From NCBI GenBank assembly GCA_015065505.1, contig SVQE01000022.1, positions 1 to 37,224 on the forward strand: 37,224 bases of DNA. Direction: 5' to 3'. This stretch comes from Oscillospiraceae bacterium. GTDB taxonomy: Bacteria; Bacillota; Clostridia; Oscillospirales; Acutalibacteraceae. Below, piece after piece: positions 15,077-24,038 of this stretch (its first letter is position 1; the number at the start of each line of letters is the position of its first letter). The translations under genes and the position numbers were made by a program. The notes beneath the pieces were generated by a model. The model saw nothing but the letters and a program-made list of their open reading frames with translations. It ran no database searches and was not told where the DNA came from.

Positions 15077-15111
15077 AAAACCCTCCCGTTTAGTATTAAC
15101 GGAAGGGTTTT
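15077..15111 (-). terminator. Hairpin terminator overlapping the PBP ribosome site
   Basis: AAAACCCTCCCGTT (15077-15090) and AACGGAAGGGTTTT (15098-15111) form a 14-bp stem with one C/A mismatch and a 7-base loop. On the minus strand the 3' arm reads AACGGGAGGGTTTT and then GTT, so it has a terminator's U-rich end and also contains the Shine-Dalgarno of the PBP gene. It could reduce read-through from the U32 gene and limit PBP translation. Confidence 0.65.
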
Positions 15112-15117
15112 AATTAT

Positions 15118-16350
15118 TTATTTTCTTTCAACTCTGAAAATTGCATCGGGTGAAATATCGGCAGTGCATTTAAAGGAATAAGTATCGGTTGCTTTATTTG
15201 CAACATCAACAAATTCACCGTCGTTTTCGTTATACAGCTCTTCAACAGTTATTTGATAGGGCTTCTTATCGGGCTCAACAACCTCAAGAACGTCGCCCTG
15301 ATAAAATCTGTTTCTCTGGTCAACAGTTAATCTGCCGTTTTCATATGATTTATACAGCGCACAGACGTCCCAGTTTCTTATATATCCGCCCGAATTAAGA
15401 ACCTGGCCGTCCGTCATTCTGCCGAAATTAAATCCGCTTGTGTATTCCCTGTGACTCATTTTTTCCATTTCATCGAGAATCCACTGCGATGGCATAAACT
15501 CTGCTTTTCTGCCTGATGCAAAGTATTCATTAAGCGCATTTCTGTAGGCATAGGTTACTATTGCGGTGTAGTATTCGCTCTTTGCTCTGCCTTCAATTTT
15601 GAATGAATCTATTCCTGCTCTATCGAGCTCGGGAATATGATTAATCATACACAAATCTTTTGAATTGAAGATATATGTTCCGCTTTCATCCTGATTAATC
15701 GGGAAATACTCGCCCTGCCTTTTTTCTTCAACAAGGGCATATTTCCATCTGCATGGCTGAGCGCAGTCGCCGCGGTTTGCATCTCTTCCGACCATATAAT
15801 CGGACAGTATGCATCTGCCCGAGAACGACATACACATAGCACCGTGAACAAATACTTCAATTTCAAGCTCGGGATTTGTTTTATCCCTTATCTGCTTTAT
15901 TTCTTCAAGGGATAATTCCCTTGCGGTTACAATTCTTTTAGCCCCGAGCTCATAAAGAGCATTTGCGCTTTCGTAGTTAACAATACCAACCTGAGTTGAC
16001 ATGTGAATATCAACATCGGGCGCATATTTTTTTGCAAGCGATAAAACGCCCATATCGGCAATTATCATTGCATCGGCTTTAATCTCGGCTAAATACTTGA
16101 GATAATCGGGAAGAAACGGCAATTCGTTATTTCGGGGCAGCGTATTGCAGGTTACATAAACCTTTTTGCCCATTGAATGTGCCAAATCAACAGCCTCTTT
16201 CAGCTTATCATAGCTGAAATTTGAAGGATTTGTTCTCATTCCGAACATCTCGCCGCCGAGGTAAACAGCATCTGCGCCGAATTTAAGCGCGAGCTTAAGC
16301 CTTTCAAAATCACCTGCCGGGGATAATAATTCAATGTTTTGGTTTTGCAT
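15118..16350 (-). CDS. Peptidase U32 family protein (TrhP/RlhA-like RNA hydroxylation factor)
   Basis: The 410 residues start with the family signature LLSPAGDFERLKLALKFGAD and contain EVFVHGAMCMSFSGRCILS, the U32 pattern. Cysteines in CMSFSGRC and CAQPCRW would bind an iron-sulphur cluster. Despite the name, studied members (TrhP in tRNA wobble ho5U34 formation, RlhA in 23S rRNA C2501 hydroxylation) are prephenate-dependent RNA hydroxylation factors and not proven proteases. A TrhP-like role is most likely in a Gram-positive. The C-terminal ~80 residues form the usual beta-barrel extension. The gene lies 17 bases after mltG, a neighbourhood also seen in other Firmicutes. Only a weak AGGA ribosome site is visible. 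Confidence 0.88.
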   Translation of the reverse strand: MQNQNIELLSPAGDFERLKLALKFGADAVYLGGEMFGMRTNPSNFSYDKLKEAVDLAHSMGKKVYVTCNTLPRNNELPFLPDYLKYLAEIKADAMIIADMGVLSLAKKYAPDVDIHMSTQVGIVNYESANALYELGAKRIVTARELSLEEIKQIRDKTNPELEIEVFVHGAMCMSFSGRCILSDYMVGRDANRGDCAQPCRWKYALVEEKRQGEYFPINQDESGTYIFNSKDLCMINHIPELDRAGIDSFKIEGRAKSEYYTAIVTYAYRNALNEYFASGRKAEFMPSQWILDEMEKMSHREYTSGFNFGRMTDGQVLNSGGYIRNWDVCALYKSYENGRLTVDQRNRFYQGDVLEVVEPDKKPYQITVEELYNENDGEFVDVANKATDTYSFKCTADISPDAIFRVERK

Positions 16351-16367
16351 AATATTTCCTGTTTTAA

Positions 16368-17603
16368 TTAGTATTCAAGATAAGGAGCATATTTCTGAAT
16401 CTTTTCTTTGAATTCAGAATATGTGGTTGCAGTATAAAGCTTTCCTTTATTATCGTGGAAGAAGAACTTTGCATTTGACTTCTCGGGATAAAGCGCTGCT
16501 TCTATTGCCTTCTGACCCGGATTACAGATAGGACCTGCAGGCAAGCCTACAACTGTTGATGAATTGTTGGTGTTGTAGTAGGTTAAATAATAATCCGAGG
16601 TATGCGATGAGGTCTGTGAAAGTGCAGGAGCAACCTTATTGTTGATATAGTCAGCGGTTGACTGACAGCCGAGTGTCGGGAAGTTTGCTGTGTCGTCAAG
16701 TCTGTTGTGAATAACAGCGGATATGAGCTTCATCTGCGAATCATTTGCAGCTTCCTTCTGAATAATTGAAGCAATAGTCATAACCTCATATGTTGTTAAA
16801 TCGAGCTCTTCTGCGCGTTTTCTGTATTTATCCGTATACTTATTATCGCCGTTCTGAACGAATTTCTTAATTGTTGAAGCTGCGCTTTCATCAATATAGA
16901 ATTCATAGGTATCAGGGAATAGAAAGCCTTCAAGTCTGTAAGGAACAGCGTCAGTTGCCTTGAGGTCGCTGACAGTTGAATAGCTGAAATCGGTTGACTG
17001 AATAACAGAGAGCAGTGCCTGCTTATCGCATACATCGTTTTCGCTGAGCTTATTAACTATTTCGGGAATTGTGTAGCCCTCGGGGAAGGTTAAGGTTACG
17101 GTTTCACCCGTTGTGTTTTCGCCTTTGAGGGTTATAAGCATACCCTCAAGACCCATCTTACCGTTGAGATAATAAACACCTGCGTCATACGGTCCGTCAA
17201 GTGATGATGATGTTATAACCTTGTCACGAAGCTTTACAAAAAATTTGCAGAAATTCTTGCACTTAATAAGTCCGCTGTCAGCAAGAAGATCAATGGCATC
17301 GTCGCTGTCCTGAATCTCCTGAGTAAAGGAAACAGTTACGGAAGACTTTGTTTTTGTTATTGCAAGAATATCGTTCATACAGAAAATTGCATAAACGGAT
17401 ATAAGCATTGAGCAAACAATAACAATAAGGAAGAACATATATGTTGAGCCAACATTGCTTCCCTTTTTCTTCTTTTTGCCTGCTTTCTTTTTGCCCGTTG
17501 ATTCGGTTTTCACCTCTTTTGAAGGTGCATCTATTTCATTAGAAAAATAAATATCATTGCTTTCTGATTTTTCATCATTAACGCTAAAATCAAATTTATC
17601 CAT
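16368..17603 (-). CDS. mltG: Endolytic peptidoglycan transglycosylase MltG (YceG-like)
   Basis: This enzyme cuts nascent glycan strands at the membrane and is thought to set strand length. The 411 residues comprise a cytoplasmic N-terminus with a Lys-rich run (residues 38-48), one transmembrane helix (~55-78), a LysM-like region, then the YceG core: GFLFPDTYEFY (226-236), ASIIQKEA (278-285), FPTLGCQSTADY and VVGLPAGPICNPG. By alignment to the E. coli protein, the catalytic Glu is E284 in QKE. The first Glu of the usual EKE motif is Gln here, while the catalytic one is kept. GGAGG precedes the ATG, which overlaps the preceding gene by 8 bases. Confidence 0.92.
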   Translation of the reverse strand: MDKFDFSVNDEKSESNDIYFSNEIDAPSKEVKTESTGKKKAGKKKKKGSNVGSTYMFFLIVIVCSMLISVYAIFCMNDILAITKTKSSVTVSFTQEIQDSDDAIDLLADSGLIKCKNFCKFFVKLRDKVITSSSLDGPYDAGVYYLNGKMGLEGMLITLKGENTTGETVTLTFPEGYTIPEIVNKLSENDVCDKQALLSVIQSTDFSYSTVSDLKATDAVPYRLEGFLFPDTYEFYIDESAASTIKKFVQNGDNKYTDKYRKRAEELDLTTYEVMTIASIIQKEAANDSQMKLISAVIHNRLDDTANFPTLGCQSTADYINNKVAPALSQTSSHTSDYYLTYYNTNNSSTVVGLPAGPICNPGQKAIEAALYPEKSNAKFFFHDNKGKLYTATTYSEFKEKIQKYAPYLEY

Positions 17604-18171
17604 TTTTACCTCCGCGGTTACATATGGTTGTGCCAGGTGTTATTAAAATATCAACATTTTTATCGTGCTTATCAATCGGAAGGCTTTCCGTTAAAAGCTC
17701 ATCATAGCAAAGTCCGATTGAAATGCCGTTAAATTCATTTAAAAATCTGTCGTAATAGCCTTTGCCGTAGCCTATTCTATAACCATTTTTATCAAAAATC
17801 AAGCCCGGAACAATAGCTATTGAATCATTAAAGCTGTTTATTCTTTCGCATTCATTAATATCGGGCTCCCGAACCGAGAAGCTGCCGATTGATAGCTGAG
17901 TTAAAGAATCAATTAGATAAAAATCCATATTACCCATATCATCTTTACAATACGGAACTGCAACCCTCTTCCCTGCTTTTAATGAATGAATAATTATATC
18001 ATCCGTTTTAATTTCATCATCAAGAGAAACATAGGTTAAAACCGTTTTGCAGCTTTTATAAGCTTCAAGTGCATACAGCTTTTCCGATATTAATTTATCT
18101 TTATCGGCTTTATTGATAACCGATTTCCTTTTTAATTTATATAGCTTTCTTAATTCGTTTTTTATCTGCAT
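17596..18171 (-). CDS. 5-formyltetrahydrofolate cyclo-ligase
   Basis: This cytoplasmic enzyme converts 5-formyl-THF to 5,10-methenyl-THF using ATP, returning a storage folate to one-carbon metabolism. The 191 residues have the family's hallmark GYRIGYGKGYYDRFL (residues ~130-144), an Arg/Lys-rich N-terminus for nucleotide binding and VDILITPGT near the end. The length is normal. It overlaps the DJ-1 gene by 10 bases upstream and mltG by 8 bases downstream, so it belongs to a tightly packed operon. Confidence 0.93.
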   Translation of the reverse strand: MQIKNELRKLYKLKRKSVINKADKDKLISEKLYALEAYKSCKTVLTYVSLDDEIKTDDIIIHSLKAGKRVAVPYCKDDMGNMDFYLIDSLTQLSIGSFSVREPDINECERINSFNDSIAIVPGLIFDKNGYRIGYGKGYYDRFLNEFNGISIGLCYDELLTESLPIDKHDKNVDILITPGTTICNRGGKNG

Positions 18172-18701
18172 TGAATCTGCTCTTTAATCTTATTGGCTGT
18201 TTCTTCGCCTTTTAGCTTCTTAACGATTTCAAGACCGAAATCAATGCAAACGCCTGCGCCCTTTGCGGTTATTATATTTCCGTCGCAAACAACAAAATCT
18301 TCTGAAATCTCGGCGCCCTCAAGAGCATCTTCAAAGCCGGGATAACAAATTGCCTTTTTGCCGCTGAGCAAGCCTTTATGACCGAGAATTGAAGGCGCTG
18401 CACAGATTGCACAAACGGGAATATTAATATTCATTGCATTATCAATAACGCGCTGAACAGTTTCGTTATTTTCAAGGTTAAGTGTTCCCGGCATTCCGCC
18501 TGGAAGAACAACCGCTTCAACATTATAGAAGTCAAATTCGCTGATTTCGGTGTCGCAGTTTACCTGAACACCGCAGGAGGATGTTACCGTTTTTCCTGTT
18601 ACGCCAAGCGTTTTAACATCAATGCCGGCTCTTGTTATAACATCAACAGGTGCAAGCGCTTCAATAATTTCAAATCCATCTGCTAAAAATACATATACCA
18701 T
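18162..18701 (-). CDS. DJ-1/PfpI family protein (YajL-like)
   Basis: The 179 residues form a compact Rossmann-like DJ-1 fold. The conserved Glu is in DGFEIIEALAP and the nucleophilic elbow Cys in VCAICAAPSIL (~residue 99), followed by GLLSGKKAICYPGFE, typical of the DJ-1/YajL branch rather than PfpI proteases. Reported activities in this branch are protein or glyoxal deglycation and redox protection, and these remain debated. AAGGAG lies 8 bases before the ATG. It sits between the GNAT gene and the folate gene in the same operon. Confidence 0.9.
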   Translation of the reverse strand: MVYVFLADGFEIIEALAPVDVITRAGIDVKTLGVTGKTVTSSCGVQVNCDTEISEFDFYNVEAVVLPGGMPGTLNLENNETVQRVIDNAMNINIPVCAICAAPSILGHKGLLSGKKAICYPGFEDALEGAEISEDFVVCDGNIITAKGAGVCIDFGLEIVKKLKGEETANKIKEQIQCR

Positions 18702-18703
18702 AG

Positions 18704-19162
18704 TTATTCTCCTTCATAAATCATAACGCAGGGTTTTGAGAGATTATATCCTTCAAAGAGATATTCATTTATTTCGTCACTCTGATTAAACGATAAATTA
18801 TCAATGGGCACGCTTTTTGTAAAACCTCTTTTAAAGTAGAAGTCAACAAGCGCATCATTCGCAGGAATAAGGCAGATATATGAATAATTCAAGTTATGAG
18901 CGTATTCAATAAGCTCGCCCATATAGCCGCAGCCCCTGAATTCTTTTGCAGTGCACGCAGCATATACATATTTGCCCTTTATTCCATCAACAAAGCAATC
19001 AACAAGAAACATCATTGATGAGAGCTTATCATTTTGATAATATGCAAGGCATTCGCAGTTTTCTGCATTATCAACAAAGAATATTATATCCTCATCGCTG
19101 TCGCCGAATGCCTCTTTCCAAAGTGGAATTACATCATTTATGTTATCTGTTATTTTAATCAT
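18704..19162 (-). CDS. GNAT family N-acetyltransferase
   Basis: The 152 residues begin MIKITDNINDVIPLWKEAFG and contain the acetyl-CoA-binding region KYVYAACTAKEFRGCGYMGEL (the R/Q-x-x-G-x-G/A loop) and the late motif IPANDALVDFYFKRGF. The ATG at 19162 overlaps the end of the preceding DUF2156 gene (AATGATTAA), which favours this start over an upstream TTG at 19186. It follows the DUF2156 gene, itself a GNAT-fold protein; such pairs occur in Clostridia. The acceptor substrate cannot be told. Confidence 0.82.
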   Translation of the reverse strand: MIKITDNINDVIPLWKEAFGDSDEDIIFFVDNAENCECLAYYQNDKLSSMMFLVDCFVDGIKGKYVYAACTAKEFRGCGYMGELIEYAHNLNYSYICLIPANDALVDFYFKRGFTKSVPIDNLSFNQSDEINEYLFEGYNLSKPCVMIYEGE

Positions 19163-20051
19163 TGTAAACAGCCACACTTTTTTCAAGAATTATTTCGGGA
19201 TAATAGGATTGCTTTGCCTTGCGAAGTCCTTCAAGACCGAGGTCCTCTTCCCTGTTTACATATTCAAAATCCGAAATGCAGTTAATTGTGAATTCCTGAT
19301 TTATTATAGGATATGCGCCCTGAACATCAGCAAATGCCTTTTCAAAATGAGTTACAAAGCATTTGCCGTTCATCTGCGCTTCACCCATACAGTAAGCAAG
19401 AACTCTGCCGTTAGCACGGATTAAGCCGCCGCAGAAGCCAAGCTCATCAAAATGCTCGAAAGCGCGTTTAACGGCGTGAAATTCTTCTATATAATCCTCA
19501 TCGTCGGTTACTTCATTTTCTTTCAGCCACTGCTCGTGCATTGAAATGCAGTCGGCAATATTATCCTTTGAAAGCTTTTCAAATTTCCAGTCGGGATTAT
19601 TCTTCTTGAAATTGCTTATGTGATTTCTTTTACCGTGATATTTCTTTCCGCTGAGGGATGCCATTTTAGGAACGCTGTAGATATAATCATTAAAAGACAA
19701 ATCATATTTATATGTAAACTCACCGAGAAATGCTTCCTGAAGCATAAGCAAATAGCCTTCGGTAACGCCGTAAATCTTCGGCGTTGCGCCGAGTGCTTTT
19801 GCATCGGATATGATTTGCTTAACAGCATCGCTGAAATCGCCCTCACCAAGTGGAACGGAATATGCAACATCGGGCGCTTCGCCCCAACGGCATATAAAAA
19901 ACTCTTTGTATTTACAGATTTCAATAGCATAGGAATCCACCCAGCAGAAAACATTTCCGAAGGTGTATTCGCAGTTAAGGGAATTTGCGTGAACCAGGCA
20001 GGAATTAACCCAACTCATATCGCTGAGCTCGGGTGTTTTAAAATCGAGCAT
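19155..20051 (-). CDS. DUF2156 / LPG-synthase C-terminal-like acyltransferase-fold protein
   Basis: The 298 residues match the soluble, stand-alone relatives of the C-terminal domain of phosphatidylglycerol lysyltransferase (MprF). Typical features are SGKKYHGKRNHISNFKK near residue 134, AYCMGEAQMNGKCFVTHFEK in the middle and FEYVNREEDLGLEGLRKAK near the end. It has no membrane helices. MprF domains transfer aminoacyl groups from tRNA to lipids; for stand-alone members the acceptor is unknown, so no substrate is assigned. AAGGAG precedes the ATG, and the gene follows tmk by 15 bases. Confidence 0.85.
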   Translation of the reverse strand: MLDFKTPELSDMSWVNSCLVHANSLNCEYTFGNVFCWVDSYAIEICKYKEFFICRWGEAPDVAYSVPLGEGDFSDAVKQIISDAKALGATPKIYGVTEGYLLMLQEAFLGEFTYKYDLSFNDYIYSVPKMASLSGKKYHGKRNHISNFKKNNPDWKFEKLSKDNIADCISMHEQWLKENEVTDDEDYIEEFHAVKRAFEHFDELGFCGGLIRANGRVLAYCMGEAQMNGKCFVTHFEKAFADVQGAYPIINQEFTINCISDFEYVNREEDLGLEGLRKAKQSYYPEIILEKSVAVYND

Positions 20052-20066
20052 GATTATTTCTCCTTA

Positions 20067-20729
20067 TTAAAGCTCCTCATCAACTATCTGTTTAATTCTT
20101 CTATGTATTTCTTCAATAGAAAGCGGATTTACGCCGTCAGAACACTCAACAACCTTCCAGCCCTGTTTTTTTGCAGCATAAAGGGCTGAGGTTCTGCACT
20201 TCTGAAGAAATTCAACATTTGCCTCGTGAACATCCTTTTTATCTTCGTTGCCGTCATATCTTTTAGTCATAAGCTTTTGAGATATTTCAATCGGCATATC
20301 AAGATAGATAACCAAATCGGGTTTGGGAATTCCGATTTTATTGTATTCAAAATCCGCGCTCCAGTCGAGATATTCATCCCACTGCGATTTATCAAGCTTT
20401 TCCATCTGATAAATTGAATTTGAGGTTGCATATCTGTCGGCAAGAATAAGAATACCGTTTTCATAATCATTCTTCCACCTGAGCATAAACGAAGCGAATC
20501 TGTCAACAGCATAGAACGCACCTGCTGCATAGGGATTAACGGCATTTGCATCGCTTCCGAATTCGCCGCCGAGATACATATTAACAAGTGTGCTCGACTT
20601 TGACTCATAATCGGGAAGTTTGATTTTTTTATAGTTTACATCCCTGCTTTTAAGGTAATCCTCCAGCAGAGCGGTCTGGGTTGATTTACCGCTTCCGTCC
20701 AGACCTTCCATAATTATTAGTTTTCCCAT
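20067..20729 (-). CDS. tmk: Thymidylate kinase
   Basis: This enzyme phosphorylates dTMP to dTDP with ATP, an essential step of dTTP supply. The 220 residues show the P-loop GLDGSGKST (residues 9-17), the dTMP-binding DRFASFM and DRYATSNSIYQ segments, and LVIYLDMPIE. The LID region carries RYDGNEDKKDVHE. Its start overlaps the DUF896 gene by 13 bases; the ribosome site is weak (AGAAAAG), so expression probably depends on coupling to the upstream genes. Confidence 0.93.
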   Translation of the reverse strand: MGKLIIMEGLDGSGKSTQTALLEDYLKSRDVNYKKIKLPDYESKSSTLVNMYLGGEFGSDANAVNPYAAGAFYAVDRFASFMLRWKNDYENGILILADRYATSNSIYQMEKLDKSQWDEYLDWSADFEYNKIGIPKPDLVIYLDMPIEISQKLMTKRYDGNEDKKDVHEANVEFLQKCRTSALYAAKKQGWKVVECSDGVNPLSIEEIHRRIKQIVDEEL

Positions 20730-20938
20730 TTATCTTTTCTTTCAACTCTTCTTTTATTTCCGTTTTCATCAACAATATAAGTGCTTTCAAGCGTGCTAAT
20801 AAGGTTTGCTTTAACGGAGTTGATATATTCGTTTCTGAGAATTGCCTGCTCATCCTTTTCCTCCTTGGTTAAGCCCTCGGGAGTTTTGGACTTTCGTGCA
20901 AGCTCATTAATTCTCTTAATCATTTCGTCTGTTATCAT
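20717..20938 (-). CDS. DUF896 (YnzC/UPF0291) small protein
   Basis: The 73 residues are all-helical and strongly charged: ITDEMIKRINELARKSK, GLTKEEKDEQAILRNEYI. These are the signature of DUF896/UPF0291, small cytoplasmic proteins found widely in Firmicutes, with YnzC of B. subtilis as the model. The function is not established. The ATG overlaps the rpoD stop by one base (TGATG), so it is co-translated with the main sigma factor. Confidence 0.9.
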   Translation of the reverse strand: MITDEMIKRINELARKSKTPEGLTKEEKDEQAILRNEYINSVKANLISTLESTYIVDENGNKRRVERKDKWEN

Positions 20939-22062
20939 CAGTCTAAGAAATCCTTTAATTTTTTACTTCTGCTCGGGTGGCGGAGCTTACGAAGCGCCTT
21001 TGCTTCAATCTGACGGATACGCTCACGGGTTACATTGAATTCCTTGCCAACCTCTTCAAGTGTTTTCGGGTTGCCGTCGTCAAGTCCGAATCTGAGAGAA
21101 AGAACCTTTTCTTCCCTTGGGGTTAAGGTTTTAAGCACCTCTGCAAGCTGTTCTTTGAGAAGGCTCATTGAAGCTGCATCGGCAGGCGCTAATGCTTCAT
21201 CATCGGGAATGAAATCGCCGAGATGCGAATCCTCTTCCTCGCCGATGGGTGTTTCAAGAGATACGGGGTCCTGAGCAACTCTGAGTATTTCACGAACCTT
21301 TTCAACGGGCATTTCAAGATATTCCGCAATTTCTTCGGGAGTCGGCTCGTGACCGCTGATGTGAAGAAGCTGGGATTTAGCTTTTTTAACCTTATTAATG
21401 GTTTCAACCATATGAACGGGAATTCTGATAGTTCTTGCCTGGTCTGCAATAGCTCTTGTAATAGCCTGTCTAATCCACCAGGTTGCGTAGGTTGAAAACT
21501 TAAAGCCCTTTGTGTAATCGAATTTATCAACAGCCTTGATAAGACCGAGGTTGCCCTCCTGAATTAAATCAAGGAACTGCATTCCTCTGCCAACATATCT
21601 TTTTGCAATACTTACAACAAGACGAAGGTTTGCCTCAGCAAGACGCTTCTTAGCCTTTTCATCGTCCTCCGAAATCTTGATTGCAAGCTCAATTTCTTCT
21701 TCCGCAGTTAAAAGCGGAATTCTTCCGATTTCCTTAAGATAAACCTTAACGGGGTCGTCCATTGTTGCGTTATCGTTAACAGCGATTGAATCAACGCCGT
21801 CGGTTTCCTTGGGAATATCAACCTCAAGCGGAATTCCGTCGAGGGTTTCGGACGAGAAATCGTCTATGATATTAATATTTGCAAGCTCGATTTGTTCGTT
21901 GAGCTTTTCAAGCTCATCAACATCCATATCGAGTTCAACAATAAGAATATCGATTTCCTGCGCGGTCAGATGACCTGTTGCCTTACCCTTTTCGATAAGC
22001 TTTTTAAACGCCGCCTGCTTTCTTTCCTCATTTGTTGCCGGAGTGTTAGCATTTTTTTCCAT
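20938..22062 (-). CDS. rpoD: RNA polymerase primary sigma factor RpoD/SigA
   Basis: This is the housekeeping sigma factor. The 374 residues are the short Gram-positive form, without the large non-conserved insert of proteobacteria. They show a region 1.1-like start, region 1.2 ([18 protein letters not shown]), region 2 ([56 protein letters not shown]), region 3 ([17 protein letters not shown]) and region 4 ([34 protein letters not shown]). GAGGAG lies before the ATG. It follows dnaG by 18 bases, the conserved dnaG-rpoD arrangement of the macromolecular synthesis operon; rpsU is not at its head here. Confidence 0.98.
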   Translation of the reverse strand: MEKNANTPATNEERKQAAFKKLIEKGKATGHLTAQEIDILIVELDMDVDELEKLNEQIELANINIIDDFSSETLDGIPLEVDIPKETDGVDSIAVNDNATMDDPVKVYLKEIGRIPLLTAEEEIELAIKISEDDEKAKKRLAEANLRLVVSIAKRYVGRGMQFLDLIQEGNLGLIKAVDKFDYTKGFKFSTYATWWIRQAITRAIADQARTIRIPVHMVETINKVKKAKSQLLHISGHEPTPEEIAEYLEMPVEKVREILRVAQDPVSLETPIGEEEDSHLGDFIPDDEALAPADAASMSLLKEQLAEVLKTLTPREEKVLSLRFGLDDGNPKTLEEVGKEFNVTRERIRQIEAKALRKLRHPSRSKKLKDFLD

Positions 22063-22080
22063 AGTTTGTTCTCCTCTGAT

Positions 22081-23820
22081 TTATGTGTTTTTCCTGAAAA
22101 GATTTCTGAATTCATCATCATTTAAGCTTGATGCATCAGAAGCTTTTCGTTTATTTGATTCTTCATTTATTATTGCCAAACAGTCTTTAAACTCTTTCTT
22201 AGCATCAAGACTGTTGTTTGACCTTGCTATTATTCCCGAGAGCAAGCCCATTTCGCTGTCGCTCAGGAAGGATGAATATGTTATAAGCTCTGTTGATTCG
22301 CCGTTTCTGATTTTTTGCAGCGTCAATTCAAAAGTGTTTCTGATAAAGCCCGCTGAAAGACACTCGGTATCAAAATCATCGCAAAGCTTAATGCAATCGG
22401 GATAGAGTATCAAAAGCCCTAACAGCCTTTGCTGAGCCTTAATCTGCCTTGTTGAAACAGAATCGGCAAGCTCCTGACGGCGGCTTTCGCGAATACTTTC
22501 GTTAACAATCTTCTTATACTCACCCGAGGTTTTTCTTCTTGAATACTTGCGCCGGTAGTCGTTGAACTGAGTTTTTATACTCTGCTTTTCAACGCCGAGC
22601 TCCTCGGCAAGACGCGAGATATATAAATCCTGCTCAATCGGCGAAACATTAACAAGAATCTTAATTGCTTCATTTAAGAAATCAATTTTTCCCTGCGTTG
22701 TGTTTAGATTGTATTTGCTCTTAAGGCTGAGAATAGAAAACTCTATTTCGTTTGACGCGCCCTCGAGCATTCCCTTAAAGCGTTCTTTACCGACATTCTT
22801 AATTATTTCGTCGGGGTCTTTACCGCCGCTTAATACAGGGATTTTTATTTTAATATCAGTCTGGCTGAACAGATTAACAGCTTTATCGCGCGCCTTCTGC
22901 CCTGCTTCATCGGCATCGTATGCAAGAATAACTTCATTTGCATATCTGCTGATTAATCGAACCTGCTCGCTTGTTAATGCTGTTCCGCAGCCTGCAACGG
23001 CATTTGTGAACCCTGCCTGGTGCATTGCGATAACATCCATATATCCTTCGCAGAGGATTAGTGTTTCACTTCCCGAATCCTTTGCAAGATTCAGCGCGAA
23101 GAGTTCGTTTGTTTTCTTATAAACAAGTGTGTCGCCCGTGTTGATATATTTAGGCTTGCTGTCGTCGAGAACTCGTCCGCCGAAGGCAATAACATTTCCC
23201 CTTACATCAATAATCGGCGTCATTACTCTGTTGCGGAAAATATCGTAATAGCCCTTCTGACCTTTTTTAATAACGCCTGCAGCTTCCATATCCGAAATAG
23301 AGAAGCCTAGCCCTTTGAGATGCTTTAAAAGCCCGTCCCACGAATCGGGGGCAAATCCGAGACCGAAGCGCTTTATAGTTTTTTCGCTTAGCCCTCTGTT
23401 TAAGAAATAGTTATGCCCTGCTCTGCCTGCATCGCTCATCATATAGGAATTGAAGAATTTTGCGCTTTCCCTGTTTATTTCAAGGATTTTTCTTCTTTTC
23501 TTTGCAAGCGAATCATCGTAGCTGTTGTCATCGGGCATCTGAATTCCTGAGCGCTGTGCAAGCGCTTTAACCGCATCAATATAATCAAGGTTTTCAATTC
23601 GCTTAACAAAGCCTATTGCGTCGCCGCCTGCGCCGCAGCCGAAGCAATAAAACGACTGCGTATCGGGATAAACGGTAAATGAAGGCGTTTTTTCATTATG
23701 GAAAGGACAGAGGCCAACATATGTTCTGCCTCGCTTTTTAAGCGTTACATAAGTTGAGATTACATCATATATATCCGTTTTAAGTCTTAAATCCTGCATA
23801 AAGTTTTCATTCAAAGGCAT
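22081..23820 (-). CDS. dnaG: DNA primase DnaG
   Basis: This enzyme makes the RNA primers for replication. With the start used here it has 579 residues: CHC2 zinc finger (CPFHNEKTPSF, then FYCFGCGAGGD; ~residues 40-65), catalytic core with TOPRIM motifs (LILCEGYMDVIAMHQ and VILAYDADEAGQKA), and a C-terminal helicase-binding region. In-frame ATGs exist further upstream, but AAAGGAG stands 8 bases before the ATG at 23820 and the residues before it are translated intergenic repeat, so the shorter start is right. rpoD follows directly. Confidence 0.97.
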   Translation of the reverse strand: MPLNENFMQDLRLKTDIYDVISTYVTLKKRGRTYVGLCPFHNEKTPSFTVYPDTQSFYCFGCGAGGDAIGFVKRIENLDYIDAVKALAQRSGIQMPDDNSYDDSLAKKRRKILEINRESAKFFNSYMMSDAGRAGHNYFLNRGLSEKTIKRFGLGFAPDSWDGLLKHLKGLGFSISDMEAAGVIKKGQKGYYDIFRNRVMTPIIDVRGNVIAFGGRVLDDSKPKYINTGDTLVYKKTNELFALNLAKDSGSETLILCEGYMDVIAMHQAGFTNAVAGCGTALTSEQVRLISRYANEVILAYDADEAGQKARDKAVNLFSQTDIKIKIPVLSGGKDPDEIIKNVGKERFKGMLEGASNEIEFSILSLKSKYNLNTTQGKIDFLNEAIKILVNVSPIEQDLYISRLAEELGVEKQSIKTQFNDYRRKYSRRKTSGEYKKIVNESIRESRRQELADSVSTRQIKAQQRLLGLLILYPDCIKLCDDFDTECLSAGFIRNTFELTLQKIRNGESTELITYSSFLSDSEMGLLSGIIARSNNSLDAKKEFKDCLAIINEESNKRKASDASSLNDDEFRNLFRKNT

Positions 23821-23869
23821 AATCTCAACTCCTTTCATTAAAAAGTTTCGTGTTGCGAGTGCCGAGCTC

Positions 23870-24013
23870 CGAGTTCTCGGTATACGACCAACGGTTCCCA
23901 AAATTTGTTATCGGCTTGGAGCGCCGACAAATTTTGACCGTTCGGCAGTTCTTATTGCTCCCTTCATCTCCCACCGGGAGCGGTCGCAAACGAACCTCGC
24001 TTCGCTCATACAA
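23870..24013. repeat. Structured intergenic repeat upstream of dnaG
   Basis: A large imperfect palindrome is centred near 23918: ACGGT, CAAAATTTGT (23899-23908), TCGGC | GCCGA, ACAAATTTTG (23927-23936), ACCGT. Next to it GCTCCC and GGGAGC form a second hairpin. Base composition is richer in GC than the flanks. An ORF can be read through it but has no ribosome site or family. It looks like a dispersed non-coding element. Confidence 0.5.
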
Positions 24014-24038
24014 AAATTAATCTTAAATTGGTTTAATA

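Noticed and set aside
19620-20189. 189-residue + strand ORF across tmk/DUF2156
   Set aside because: Antisense to two confidently identified genes and no ribosome site; a shadow.
22700-23122. 140-residue + strand ORF inside dnaG
   Set aside because: It lies antisense within the strongly conserved primase gene, with no ribosome site; a frame shadow.
23825-24013. 62-residue ORF upstream of dnaG
   Set aside because: It is a translation of the palindromic intergenic block, lacks a ribosome site and has no recognisable protein character.
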